A stretch of DNA of 64,000 nucleotides from Duganella sp. SG902 (GCF_013376005.1 NZ_JABMJK010000002.1:643098-707097), one strand, 5' to 3'; positions 45,409 through 57,968 are shown, numbered from the stretch's first letter. Notes: generated by a model from the sequence alone, not told the origin. Made by a program: numbers and translations.

Positions 45409-46203
45409 TTACGTAGTGCTACGCAGCTCGGTCCGGCCACCAATTAAAATGTTTTCATCGCGCAACTCCGTGCGCAGCATGCAGGGCATGCCAAGGTTGG
45501 CGCCCTGGTACAGCGTGATGCCAGTTTTCAAGTGGGCTGTCAGGGCGCCGGCCGCCACGCCGGTGGCGCCATCTTCGGCGGCCGCTGTCAGGTGGTTGAG
45601 GTTGCGGCCCTCCAGCGCGCCGTCCGGGCGGCGGCACCAGACGTAGCAGCCGCTGACGGCGTGTTGTTGGCCCCAGTCGGCAATGGCGTGCAGATCGGGC
45701 TTGAGGGCGTGCAGGGTGGCGCGGTCGACCACTTCCAGCAGCAGCTTGGGGCTGCCGACCGAGGCGATCACCGGTGGCGAGGCCAGCCGGATGCTGGGCG
45801 CCGCCAGCAAGCGGGCCGGCAGCTCGGGCGCAATCGTCACTTCTGGCACCGTTTGCGGCGATAGCTGGATGAAGACTTCGCCGTCTTGCAGGATTAGCGT
45901 CAATGGCTGCTTGCGCATGGCGGTGTGGACCAGCAGTTCCGGCCGCTGGGGCGACAGCAGCACACGCGCGGCCGCCAGCGTGGCGTGCAGGCACAGCGGG
46001 CTGCGCATGTGCGGATAGAAGTAATCCAGCACGATGCCGCCATCGGCGTGGTCGATGAATACGCAAGCCGGCTTGCGGCGCTCCCTGGCGAACCGCTGGC
46101 GCTGCTCGGCGCTGCCGTGGTCGTGCCGCACCACCAGGGCCGAATTGCCGCCGCCCGGTTCCATGCCAAAGCACAACAGTTCCTGCACGCTGGTTTCTTG
46201 CAT
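45409..46203 (-). CDS. PhzF-family isomerase-like protein, divergent active site
   Basis: A 264-residue protein with the diaminopimelate-epimerase fold of the PhzF family, recognisable by GGGNSALVV near the N-terminus, YFYPHMRSPLCLHATLAAARVL and the later GATGVAAGALTAHLKTG. PhzF enzymes use a Glu in a conserved SET-like motif for proton transfer. Here the corresponding segment reads RERRKPACVFID, so that acid appears to be missing, and the function may differ. The gene lies upstream of the TonB receptor on the same strand, 122 bases apart, and is divergent from a secreted hydrolase gene. Confidence 0.82.
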   Translation of the reverse strand: MQETSVQELLCFGMEPGGGNSALVVRHDHGSAEQRQRFARERRKPACVFIDHADGGIVLDYFYPHMRSPLCLHATLAAARVLLSPQRPELLVHTAMRKQPLTLILQDGEVFIQLSPQTVPEVTIAPELPARLLAAPSIRLASPPVIASVGSPKLLLEVVDRATLHALKPDLHAIADWGQQHAVSGCYVWCRRPDGALEGRNLNHLTAAAEDGATGVAAGALTAHLKTGITLYQGANLGMPCMLRTELRDENILIGGRTELRSTT

Positions 46204-46301
46204 TCTGATCCCCCGAATCCGCGTTTCATCGCATCCCCGCAGCCGCGCGTTGCAGCAAATGCAAGAATGCCTGCACATCAAACAAAAAGAGGAACATGAT
46301 A

Positions 46302-47096
46302 ATGCGTAACGCTGTTTTCGTTCTGGGCCTGATGGCTGCCGCACCCGCCATGGCGGCGCTGGCCGTCACCACGCTGATCGATGGCCGCAAGGTGGAGTGT
46401 GTGGCGCTAAAGAAACCGTCCGCCCCGGTTACGGTGGTATTCGAGAATGGCTCGCGCGCCACGGTCGACAAGTGGGACAAAGTGATCGACGGCATCGCGC
46501 CGCAGGCCTCCGTTTATGCCTACAACCGTCCCGGCTACGGCAACAGCGACGACACCGCCGCGCCGCGCGACGGCCTGACTATCGTCGAAGAACTGCGCCG
46601 CAACCTCCAGCACGAGGGCATGAAACCGCCGTACATCTTGGTCGGCCATTCGCTCGGCGGTTTGTACATGCAACTGTTTGCCAAGCGCCATCCGGACGAG
46701 GTGGCGGGCATCGTGCTGGTGGATGCCGTGTATCCGCGCGTGATCAAAAAGCAGGAAGACTTCCCGCTGCTGACGCGCGCCGGCGCATGGCTGTTCTTCT
46801 CCAGCACCGTGCGCAAGGAAATCGGCAGCATCCACGAAACCGGCGAGCAAGTGCTGGCCCAGGGCGACATCGACAACAAACCGATGATCCGGCTGGTCAA
46901 CCAGCCGAAGGGCACGACCGCCGTGCCGGTCGACTTTGGCGTGGTGAACAGCGATCCGCAAACCATCAGCTTCGTCCGCGCCATGTATCCGCAAGCCAAA
47001 ACCATCATCGTCGACTCCGACCACCAGATGCAAACCGCCTCCCCCGAAGTGATCGTGCAAGCCATCAATGACCTCATCGCCACCCAGCGCAAATAA
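46302..47096 (+). CDS. Exported alpha/beta-hydrolase
   Basis: A 264-residue hydrolase with an N-terminal signal (MRNAVFVLGLMAAAPAMA). The alpha/beta core has the opening VTVVFENGSRATVDKW, the FNRPGYG-like YNRPGYGNSD, the nucleophile elbow LVGHSLGGLYMQ with catalytic Ser, and the acid region VDAVYPR. The late SDHQMQTASPEV gives the catalytic His. ATG 46296, six bases upstream, is an alternative start; GAGGAAC fits 46302 better. Probably a periplasmic esterase or peptidase; the substrate is unknown. Confidence 0.9.
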   Translation: MRNAVFVLGLMAAAPAMAALAVTTLIDGRKVECVALKKPSAPVTVVFENGSRATVDKWDKVIDGIAPQASVYAYNRPGYGNSDDTAAPRDGLTIVEELRRNLQHEGMKPPYILVGHSLGGLYMQLFAKRHPDEVAGIVLVDAVYPRVIKKQEDFPLLTRAGAWLFFSSTVRKEIGSIHETGEQVLAQGDIDNKPMIRLVNQPKGTTAVPVDFGVVNSDPQTISFVRAMYPQAKTIIVDSDHQMQTASPEVIVQAINDLIATQRK

Positions 47097-47179
47097 GCTC
47101 ATGTCACCTGTCATGGATCAAAGCTTGTTAGCTGAAATTTGCCACCATCTGTTGATCAAGCAGATGAGATGGCACGAGC

Positions 47180-47545
47180 ATGAGCAGCGACCCGGCTCTC
47201 GATGTTTTGTTGGACTTCAATGGTGTGATTCTCGAGCAGGAAAATGGATACGAGATTAAAATTGAAGCCAGATTGGTAGCGATTTCTGAGGCCGTGCCGC
47301 ACGGCATACGCTATTCGTTGACGCTTCACGATCCATATGGAAAGCGTCTCCTCGGCTATGACAATGCCCATGCAGTCAAACTGCCTAAAAAGTTCAAGCA
47401 TGCAGGACACTTTAGGGCTTTCGATCACAAGCATCGCCATGTTGCAGATCATGGGGTGCCATATGCATTCATCAGCGCGCAGAAATTAACGGATGACTTT
47501 TTTGCGGATGTTGATCGAATAATGCGGGAGGTATCACAGCAATGA
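47180..47545 (+). CDS. TumE-like toxin of a toxin-antitoxin pair
   Basis: A 121-residue cytoplasmic protein that I match to the TumE (DUF6516) toxin family by its layout: YEIKIEARLVAISEAVPHGIRYSLTLHDPYGKRLLGYDNAH, then a basic KLPKKFKHAGHFRAFDHKHRHV and VPYAFISAQKLTDDFFADV. It overlaps the next gene by 4 bases (ATGA) and both have AT-richer sequence than the neighbours, typical of mobile toxin-antitoxin modules. The biochemical target is not established in my knowledge. The family assignment is from memory and should be treated as probable. Confidence 0.7.
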   Translation: MSSDPALDVLLDFNGVILEQENGYEIKIEARLVAISEAVPHGIRYSLTLHDPYGKRLLGYDNAHAVKLPKKFKHAGHFRAFDHKHRHVADHGVPYAFISAQKLTDDFFADVDRIMREVSQQ

Positions 47546-47892
47546 AACCGATCATGATTGGTGTGATGTCTCCTGAGCGCATACGTCAGCGTGTACGGGC
47601 GATTATCGGTGGGACTTACAAGCCGGCACCTGGCGAACCCAAAATATGGTTTGCCTCGATGAAGTCGTTAGCGGAAGTGCTGAGTGACGAAAACCGGGAA
47701 CTGCTGCACGTTATTGTAGAGACTAAGCCATCCTCGATTTCCGCATTGGCTAAAACCACTGGTCAAAAGCCTTGGTATTTATCGCGGGCTCTGAAGACTC
47801 TGTCTAACTATGGGATTGTGGAGTTAAAGCGGCGTAAGAATCACATGCGTCCTGTGGTGAAGGCAATCGAATTTCGCATCGTCGCACATTGA
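47542..47892 (+). CDS. TumA-like antitoxin, helix-turn-helix DNA-binding protein
   Basis: A 116-residue protein with a winged helix-turn-helix region in its C-terminal half: SLAEVLSDENRELLHVIVETKPSSISALAKTTGQKPWYLSRALKTLSNYGIVELKRR. This is the HVO_A0114/MarR-like pattern found in the partner of TumE toxins. It probably neutralises the toxin and represses the operon. Start ATG 47542 overlaps the toxin stop. The gene ends only 25 bases before a LexA box that belongs to dnaE2, so read-through from the TA promoter into dnaE2 is possible. Confidence 0.7.
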   Translation: MKPIMIGVMSPERIRQRVRAIIGGTYKPAPGEPKIWFASMKSLAEVLSDENRELLHVIVETKPSSISALAKTTGQKPWYLSRALKTLSNYGIVELKRRKNHMRPVVKAIEFRIVAH

Positions 47893-47914
47893 GGGCCTGA
47901 TTTATAAAGTAGAA

Positions 47915-47934
47915 TACTGTATAAAAACACAGTA
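47915..47934. promoter_or_regulatory. LexA (SOS) box abutting the dnaE2 start
   Basis: ATACTGT-ATAAAAAC-ACAGTAT contains CTGT-N8-ACAG at 47917-47932. The last base of the core is 7 bases before the dnaE2 ATG at 47940, so bound LexA covers the translation start region. No clear ribosome-binding site separates them. Confidence 0.93.
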
Positions 47935-47939
47935 TTCAT

Positions 47940-50900
47940 ATGAGCACGCCATCGCCCTCTATCGGACTGCCGGAATATGCCGAGCTGTTCTGTTTATCGA
48001 ATTTTTCCTTCTTGCAAGGCGCTTCGCGCGCGGAGGAGCTGGTGGCGCGCGCCGTTCAGCTGGATTATGCGGCGCTGGCGATCACAGATGAATGCTCGCT
48101 CGCCGGCGTAGTACGTGCTCACGCCGAGGCCAGGACGGCCGATTTTCCTCTGATTATCGGCAGCTATTTCCGGCTCACCAACCCCGATGGCACGCCCGGC
48201 CTGTCGTTCGTCGCGCTGGCAAAGAACAAGAATGGTTACGGCAATCTTTGCGAATTGATCACGATCGCCCGCAACCGCGTGGAAAAGGGCAGTTACCTGC
48301 TGATGCCGGCCGACCTGGCCGCGCCACCGCCCAAATTCGCGCATCTGAAGGGCTTGCCCGACTGCCTGCTGATCCTGCTGCCCAACTATCCGGCGCACCG
48401 GCCCGAGGATGTCGACCAGCTGCACGCGCAGGCGGCGTGGATGGAGGCCACCTTCCCCGGCCGCGCGTGGATGGGCCTGAACCTGCTGCTGCGCGCCTTT
48501 GACGAGGCGCACCGGCTCAGCATAGCCGAGGTGGCGGCGCAGCATCAGATGCCGGTGGTGGCGGTCGGTCATGTGGTCATGCACGTGCGTTCACGCAAGC
48601 CGATGCAGGACACCATGACCGCCATCCGCATCGGTAAGCCGGTGGGGGAGTGCGGCTACGCGCTGGCGCAGAACGCCGAGCAGCATCTGCGGCCGCGCAT
48701 GCAGCTGGCCAACCTGTATCCGCGCGCGGCGCTGGATGAAACCGTGCGCATCGCCCGGATGTGCGAATTCAATTTGCAGCAGCTGCGCTACGAATATCCG
48801 CACGAACTCATCCCGCACGGCCATACGCCCGCCAGCTATCTGCGGCAGGAGGTGTATGCCGGCACCTTGCGGCGCTGGCCGCAAGGCTTGCCCGATAAGG
48901 TGCGCGATCAGATCGAGAAGGAACTTGAGCTGATCGCGGATCTGAAATACGAGCCGTACTTCCTGACCGTGTACGACATCGTGCGCTACGCCCGTTCGCA
49001 GGGCATCCTGTGCCAGGGACGGGGATCGGCTGCCAATTCGGTGGTCTGCTATTGCCTTGGCGTGACGGAAGTGAATCCGGACGAGAGCAAGATGCTGACC
49101 GGCCGGTTTATTTCGCGCGAACGCAACGAACCGCCCGACATCGACGTCGACTTCGAGCACCAGCGGCGTGAAGAGGTGATCCAGTACATTTATCAGAAAT
49201 ACGGCCACGACCGCGCAGCACTGGCTGCCGTGGTGATCAGCTATCGGCCCAAGAGCGCGCTGCGCGACAGCGGCAAGGCGTTGGGTGTGGACCTGGCCAT
49301 CGTGGAGAAGGTGTGCAAGTCGCAGCGCTGGTTCGACAGCCGTCATGATCTGGTGGCGCGGCTGGCGGAATGCGGTCTTGATCCGGCATCGCAACTGGCG
49401 CAGCAATGGGCGGCGCTGACGTTGGCGCTGCTGGGCTTCCCGCGCCATCTGTCGCAGCATCCCGGCGGTTTCGTGATCTCGCACGAGAAGCTGACGCGGC
49501 TGGTGCCGGTCGAAAAGGCGACCATGGAAGACCGCTACGTCATCCAGTGGGACAAGGACGACCTTGAGGAGCTTGGCCTGATGAAGGTGGACGTGCTGGC
49601 GCTGGGCATGCTGTCCGCCTTGCGGCGCGCCCTCGATTTGCTGACCGCGCAGCGCGGCCAGCCATTCGGCATGCAAGACATCCCGCGTGAAGACCGCGCC
49701 ACCTACGACATGATTTGCGAAGCCGACACCATCGGCGTGTTCCAGATCGAATCGCGGGCGCAGATGAGCATGCTGCCACGCCTGCGGCCCAAAACCTTTT
49801 ACGATCTGGTGATCGAGGTCGCCATCGTGCGGCCCGGGCCGATACAGGGCGGCATGGTGCACCCGTATTTGCAGCGGCGCATGAATCCGAAACTGGTTGA
49901 GTATCCGCACAAACTGGAGGAGGCGCTGGGCCGGACGCTGGGCGTGCCCATTTTCCAGGAACAGGTGATGCAGATCGCCCAGATCGCCGCCGGCTTCACC
50001 GAAGGCCAGGCCGATCAGCTGCGCCGCGCCATGGCCGCCTGGAAACGCAAGGGCGGCGTCGACAAATACGAACAACAGATCAAGGACGGCATGCGCGAGC
50101 GCGGTTATACCGATGACTTCGCCGAAGCCATCTGCAAGCAAATCCAGGGCTTTGGCGAGTACGGTTTCCCGGAGTCGCATTCGGCCAGTTTCGCGCTGCT
50201 CAGCTATGCCAGTTCCTGGATCAAATGCCACGAGCCGGCGGCGTTTTTAACCGCTCTGCTGAACAGCCAGCCGATGGGCTTCTATAGCCCGTCGCAGCTG
50301 GTGCAGGACGCCCGGCGCCACGACGTGGTGGTGCGCGAGATCGATGTCGCCATCAGCGGCTGGGAGACCTCGATGGAGGAGCCGGCCGGCAAGCGCGGCC
50401 AGCCGGCGGTGCGGCTGGGCCTGAATATGCTGAAAGGAATGAGCGAAGAGGTGGCGCGGCGCATCGAGCAAGCCCGTGCCGCCGGGCCGTTCGCCAGCGT
50501 GGCCGACCTGGCGCGCCGCGCCGACCTCGATCGCCATGCGCTGCACGTGCTGGCCGGCGGCGACGCGCTGCGCAGCCTGTCCGGCCATCGCCGCCAGGCG
50601 CTGTGGCAGGCGGTCGGCGCGGTGCCGGACAAGGATCTGCTGCGCCCGACCGTGCCGGACGAGGAAACGCCGCAACTGGCCGCCCCCAGCGAAGGCGAGG
50701 ACATCCTGGGCGACTACCGCTCGCACGGCCTGACGCTGCGCCGCCATCCGGTGGCGCTGCTGCGGCCGGCGCTGCTCAAGCACCGCTTCATGCCGGCCGA
50801 GGTGCTCAACACCTACACCAGCAACATGGTGGCGCGCGCCTGCGGCATGGTGACGGTGCGCCAGCGCCCCGGCACCGCCAAGGGCGTGATCTTCATGACC

Positions 50901-51107
50901 CTGGAGGATGAAACCGGCAGCGTCAACGTCATCATCTGGCCGGCGCTGTTGGCGCAGCAGCGGCGCGAGGTGCTGAGCGCGCCGCTGCTGGGGGTGTATG
51001 GCGTGTGGCAACAGGAGGGCATGGTGCGTCACCTGGTGGCCAAGCGGCTGGTCGACATGTCCCACCTGCTGGGCAGGCTGCCGACCGTCAGCCGCGATTT
51101 CTGTTAG
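47940..51107 (+). CDS. dnaE2: Error-prone DNA polymerase DnaE2
   Basis: A 1055-residue family C polymerase, the catalytic subunit of the ImuA-ImuB-DnaE2 mutasome, which performs damage-tolerant, mutagenic synthesis. The N-terminal PHP domain begins with YAELFCLSNFSFLQGASRAEEL. The catalytic palm has GRGSAANSVVCYCLG and PDIDVDFEHQRREEVI (about residues 399-415, catalytic acids), and DKDDLEELGLMKVDVLALG follows. An OB-fold near the C-terminus (LNTYTSNMVARACGMVTVRQRPGTAKG) is present. A LexA box stands directly upstream. Its stop codon overlaps the opposing PRC-barrel gene. The other two partners are about 21 kb to the left. Confidence 0.97.
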   Translation: MSTPSPSIGLPEYAELFCLSNFSFLQGASRAEELVARAVQLDYAALAITDECSLAGVVRAHAEARTADFPLIIGSYFRLTNPDGTPGLSFVALAKNKNGYGNLCELITIARNRVEKGSYLLMPADLAAPPPKFAHLKGLPDCLLILLPNYPAHRPEDVDQLHAQAAWMEATFPGRAWMGLNLLLRAFDEAHRLSIAEVAAQHQMPVVAVGHVVMHVRSRKPMQDTMTAIRIGKPVGECGYALAQNAEQHLRPRMQLANLYPRAALDETVRIARMCEFNLQQLRYEYPHELIPHGHTPASYLRQEVYAGTLRRWPQGLPDKVRDQIEKELELIADLKYEPYFLTVYDIVRYARSQGILCQGRGSAANSVVCYCLGVTEVNPDESKMLTGRFISRERNEPPDIDVDFEHQRREEVIQYIYQKYGHDRAALAAVVISYRPKSALRDSGKALGVDLAIVEKVCKSQRWFDSRHDLVARLAECGLDPASQLAQQWAALTLALLGFPRHLSQHPGGFVISHEKLTRLVPVEKATMEDRYVIQWDKDDLEELGLMKVDVLALGMLSALRRALDLLTAQRGQPFGMQDIPREDRATYDMICEADTIGVFQIESRAQMSMLPRLRPKTFYDLVIEVAIVRPGPIQGGMVHPYLQRRMNPKLVEYPHKLEEALGRTLGVPIFQEQVMQIAQIAAGFTEGQADQLRRAMAAWKRKGGVDKYEQQIKDGMRERGYTDDFAEAICKQIQGFGEYGFPESHSASFALLSYASSWIKCHEPAAFLTALLNSQPMGFYSPSQLVQDARRHDVVVREIDVAISGWETSMEEPAGKRGQPAVRLGLNMLKGMSEEVARRIEQARAAGPFASVADLARRADLDRHALHVLAGGDALRSLSGHRRQALWQAVGAVPDKDLLRPTVPDEETPQLAAPSEGEDILGDYRSHGLTLRRHPVALLRPALLKHRFMPAEVLNTYTSNMVARACGMVTVRQRPGTAKGVIFMTLEDETGSVNVIIWPALLAQQRREVLSAPLLGVYGVWQQEGMVRHLVAKRLVDMSHLLGRLPTVSRDFC

Positions 51108-51520
51108 AGGCGGGCGTCCCGGTTGGCGCTGGTGCCGTAGTAGTCGTGCACCTGGCTGGCCCAGGTCTGGTTGGCCATGTCCGGCCAGTCGTCCTTGTCG
51201 AAGCCCGGCGCGGCCTCGATGCGCTCCTTGTCGATGTTCAGGGTGAAGCGCTTGTTGACGGTGTCCAGCGTCAGGGCTTCCCAGGGCACGGCAAACAGTT
51301 TTTCACCGATGGTCAGCACGCCGCCGGAGGCCATCACCGCGTAGGCGATCTTGCCGGTGCGCATGTCGAGCATGATCTCCTTGATCTCGCCCAGGTGCTC
51401 GTTTTTCAGGTTGTGCACGTGGTCGCCGATCAGGGTGTCGGCGCCCATCAGCTCCGGTCCGGGGCCCTTGTGGCCGTTGTCCACATACATGCCATATTGA
51501 TCACGATCTTCGTAGCTCAT
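51104..51520 (-). CDS. PRC-barrel domain protein
   Basis: A 138-residue soluble protein with a PRC-barrel domain (about residues 25-95: MGADTLIGDHVHNLKNEHLGEIKEIMLDMRTGKIAYAVMASGGVLTIGEKLFAVPWEAL). Such domains occur in RNA-processing and stress proteins; free-standing ones are often osmotic or general-stress proteins of unknown mechanism. AAGGAG precedes ATG 51520, which fixes the start against longer in-frame extensions. It converges with dnaE2 and shares overlapping stop codons. Confidence 0.9.
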   Translation of the reverse strand: MSYEDRDQYGMYVDNGHKGPGPELMGADTLIGDHVHNLKNEHLGEIKEIMLDMRTGKIAYAVMASGGVLTIGEKLFAVPWEALTLDTVNKRFTLNIDKERIEAAPGFDKDDWPDMANQTWASQVHDYYGTSANRDARL

Positions 51521-51620
51521 GACGAATCTCCTTTTCATTAATGAGTTGTTATTGTGATATTTTAGGCAAGCCGAGTCTGTACGGTGATGCACATGGCAGG
51601 TGAAGAATCGGCCGTTTTAG

Positions 51621-54187
<2,567 letters not shown>

Positions 54188-54189
54188 AA

Positions 54190-54221
54190 CCGTCATTCCC
54201 GCCTGCGCGGGAATGACGGGA
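54190..54221. repeat. Single perfect palindromic repeat between kdsA and eno
   Basis: CGTCATTCCCGC-CTGC-GCGGGAATGACG is a perfect 12-bp stem with a 4-base loop, directly after the kdsA stop codon. It is a one-arm copy of the dispersed repeat family and may work as a transcript end or stability element. Confidence 0.85.
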
Positions 54222-54308
54222 GCTAAAGCGACAGTCCCGCGTGTAAGATTTAGCAATATTGTCTTAACCGGGTACAATTCCCGTTATCCTTGTTCGCAAC
54301 GCGCGTAA

Positions 54309-55634
<1,326 letters not shown>

Positions 55635-55644
55635 TGTCGTGAAC

Positions 55645-55669
55645 AGGCCGGAGCGATCCGGCCTTTTTT
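55645..55669. terminator. Intrinsic terminator after eno
   Basis: AGGCCGGA-GCGA-TCCGGCCT is a perfect 8-bp stem with a 4-base loop followed by TTTTT. It is 10 bases after the eno stop and at the 3' edge of the opposing Rpn/DUF4351 gene. Confidence 0.92.
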
Positions 55670-56678
55670 ATTTGAAGACTTGCTTCAGCGATTGCGCCTC
55701 CGCCAGCGCGTCGCTCCAGGTCTCCAGCTGCGCCAGGCTGGCCTTGGCCAGCTTGTTGCGGGCAGCTTGCGGCAGTGGCCCGAAGCGTTTTGTGAGCAGC
55801 CGTTCCAACAATGCCACCGCACCCTCCCTGCGTCCCTGCTCCAGTCCTTGTTCCAGGCCCCGTTCCAAGCCCCGTTCCAGTCCTTGCTCCAAGCCCTTCT
55901 TGATACCATCGTTGAAAAACATTTGCTCCAAAGGATTGAGTAATTTCATATTGTGTTCCCTTCCCATCTGGCGGATGGCTTGCCAATAACGTCGTTCGTA
56001 CGGCTCGGGCAAGGTCATCATCCAGTTGATCGCGTCGAATAAAACAAGTATGCGCTTTTTGTGCCAGCGGTGGCGGAACAGGAGCGCGGTCAAATGCAGC
56101 TTGGCGCTGTAGAGTTTGTTTGGATCATGATGCGCAAGCTGCGAGCGCCGGTGCGCCAGCGTGAGCCAGGCGACCGGATTATCCGAAGCCTCAAGCGCAC
56201 TGGTGTCAACCGCGTAGTCGAGCAACTTGGCGGTACCGAAGGAAAACGCGGACGTCGTATTCTCAAACTGCTGGTGGAAGCTGTCCGGGCGCCAGCGCGG
56301 ATGCGCGTCGGCCAACAGCGCCAGGCTGGCTACCGGCAAACTATAAGCCTCGCTGATGCGGGAGTGATAGTCATGCATGCGCTTTGGCAGTGCGGCGTCG
56401 CGCTGTGCCTGGACTTCAATGTGGACCAGTCCTCGTTGCCCATCGCGCATAGAAACTTCAGCCACCATGTCGGCCAGCATGACATTCGGCACGCCGCCCA
56501 AGCCGGAACGGGCGAATTCCTTGTCGCGGAAGCGCGGCCGTTGCCGCCAGTCGATGCGCGCGCCGAAGTCGGGAAAGTAAAAGTCCAGAAATGCGCGCAA
56601 AGCATGCGACAGCACGGCTTTCCACGGCAAATCGTAACGGGCGGACGGCGCGGTATTGGGCATGGGGCCAGTCTGCAT
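55668..56678 (-). CDS. Rpn-family recombination-promoting nuclease-like protein with DUF4351
   Basis: A protein of about 336 residues. The N-terminal half resembles the Rpn/PD-(D/E)XK nuclease-transposase family: YDLPWKAVLSHALRAFLDFYFPD, ADMVAEVSMRDGQRGLVHIEVQAQRD (the ExK-like IEVQAQ core) and YHSRISEAYSLPV. A middle basic region follows, then a repeated helix KGLEQGLERGLERGLEQGLEQG. It ends in a DUF4351 domain (LLERLLTKRFGPLPQAARNKLAKASLAQLETWSDALAEAQSLKQVF). ATG 56663 or 56699 are alternative starts. It sits on the opposite strand between eno and ftsB, so it is probably an insertion into that conserved pair. Family members promote DNA breaks or recombination, but activity here is unknown. 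Confidence 0.85.
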   Translation of the reverse strand: MQTGPMPNTAPSARYDLPWKAVLSHALRAFLDFYFPDFGARIDWRQRPRFRDKEFARSGLGGVPNVMLADMVAEVSMRDGQRGLVHIEVQAQRDAALPKRMHDYHSRISEAYSLPVASLALLADAHPRWRPDSFHQQFENTTSAFSFGTAKLLDYAVDTSALEASDNPVAWLTLAHRRSQLAHHDPNKLYSAKLHLTALLFRHRWHKKRILVLFDAINWMMTLPEPYERRYWQAIRQMGREHNMKLLNPLEQMFFNDGIKKGLEQGLERGLERGLEQGLEQGRREGAVALLERLLTKRFGPLPQAARNKLAKASLAQLETWSDALAEAQSLKQVFK

Positions 56679-56826
56679 TCTTATCGCCACCGCCCGCATG
56701 ACAAAATGCAAACCAAGGCTGGATTCCGGCAAGCACACACAGCCGCGTTACGCAGGCAGTGTCGTTATATAATGGCGGCAATTGTGCAATACTCGGCCGG
56801 GCTCGCCCTGGCGCTGCCATTTTTCT

Positions 56827-57156
56827 ATGCGTTTGATTACTTTGGCCCTGGCCTTCCTGCTGCTGCTAATCCAATACCCGCTGTGGCTGGGGAAGGGCGG
56901 CTGGCTGCGCGTGAAGGACTTCGAGGCGCAGGTGGACGTGGCGCACAAGAAGAATGCGGAACTGATCGCCCGCAACGCCAAGCTCGATTCCGAAGTGCGC
57001 GACCTCAAGGACGGCACCGGCGCGGTCGAGGAACGGGCTCGCTATGAGCTCAGCATGATCAAGCAAAACGAGATTTTCGTGCAAATCGTCGGCAAGGGGC
57101 AGGCTGCCGCCCTGGCCCCGCTGGCGCCCAAGCCGGCGGAAACGCCCCAACACTGA
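56827..57156 (+). CDS. ftsB: Cell division protein FtsB
   Basis: A 109-residue bitopic division protein, part of the FtsQBL complex. A membrane helix (about 3-21, [18 protein letters not shown]) is followed by a coiled coil (about 32-70: [31 protein letters not shown]) and the FtsB-like end [24 protein letters not shown]. In most related bacteria ftsB directly follows eno; here an opposing DUF4351 gene lies between them. The start is ATG 56827, where the hydrophobic helix begins. Confidence 0.93.
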   Translation: MRLITLALAFLLLLIQYPLWLGKGGWLRVKDFEAQVDVAHKKNAELIARNAKLDSEVRDLKDGTGAVEERARYELSMIKQNEIFVQIVGKGQAAALAPLAPKPAETPQH

Positions 57157-57164
57157 GACCTGAC

Positions 57165-57965
57165 ATGACGCTGCGCGCTGGCATTACGCTGATGTTGGCC
57201 GTCGCTGCCGCGCCGCTTGCCGCGGCGCCTGTCACGCAATGCATCCCCATCCGCGTGGGCTATATGGACCAGAACCGCCCGCCGTACTGGCTCGGCGAGG
57301 GCGACAAGGTGCCCGATCCGCCCGGCGCGGCGGTCGACCTGATCCGCGACGCCGTGCTGGGCGCCGGTTTCGGCTGCGCGCCGATCTGGGTGCGGCTGCC
57401 GGTGGCGCGCCTCAAGCTGGCGCTGGCCAACGGCGACATCGACCTGGCGCCGCTGGGCGAACTCAGTTTCTATCCGGCCGAGATCGCGCTGCCGCGCGAC
57501 AAGCACGGCAACATCGACCTCGAACGCGCGCTGCACAACAAGGTGCTGGTGCTGGTGCGCGCCAGCGACAAGCTGCCCGCCAACACCGATCCCATGCAAT
57601 ATTTCAAGGACAAGACACTCGGCATCTCACAAGGCAACAGCTACGCCGCGCGTCTGCGCGAAGCCGGCCTGACGCTGGACGAGGGCGGCCGCGACCTGGA
57701 ACGCAACATCGAAAAGCTCAAGCTGGGCCGGGTCGCCGGCGTGGTGGTGGCGGCGGTCACGCCGGCCCACCTGAAGCAGACGCTGGAGAAGTACAAGGGC
57801 ACCGTGGTGCAGTTGCCGCAGCCGCTGCTCAACATCCGCCTGTGGCTGGCCTTCAACGACAATTTCTATCGCGCGCACCCGCGGGAAAGCGAGGCGCTCT
57901 GGACCTGGCTGGACAAGAACCGCGGCCGTCTCGGCTACGTCATGCAACGCTACCGCAAGGATTAA
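57165..57965 (+). CDS. Periplasmic substrate-binding-like protein (solute-binding family 3)
   Basis: A 266-residue exported protein with signal peptide MTLRAGITLMLAVAAAPLAAA. The mature part has the solute-binding fold: PIRVGYMDQNRPPYWLGEGDKVPDPPGAAVDLIRDAVL, LKLALANGDIDLAPLGELS, and KTLGISQGNSYAARLREAGL. This is the pattern of amino-acid or polyamine-type ABC binding proteins, but no ABC transporter genes are adjacent, so it could be an orphan sensor or receptor. It starts 9 bases after ftsB ends and is 3 bases before a VOC gene, so co-transcription is likely. Confidence 0.88.
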   Translation: MTLRAGITLMLAVAAAPLAAAPVTQCIPIRVGYMDQNRPPYWLGEGDKVPDPPGAAVDLIRDAVLGAGFGCAPIWVRLPVARLKLALANGDIDLAPLGELSFYPAEIALPRDKHGNIDLERALHNKVLVLVRASDKLPANTDPMQYFKDKTLGISQGNSYAARLREAGLTLDEGGRDLERNIEKLKLGRVAGVVVAAVTPAHLKQTLEKYKGTVVQLPQPLLNIRLWLAFNDNFYRAHPRESEALWTWLDKNRGRLGYVMQRYRKD

Positions 57966-57968
57966 ACC

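Noticed and set aside
55860..55910. Short tandem repeat considered as a CRISPR-like array
   Set aside because: The 12-base units lie in frame in the DUF4351 gene and encode GLEQ/GLER helices; there are no spacers.
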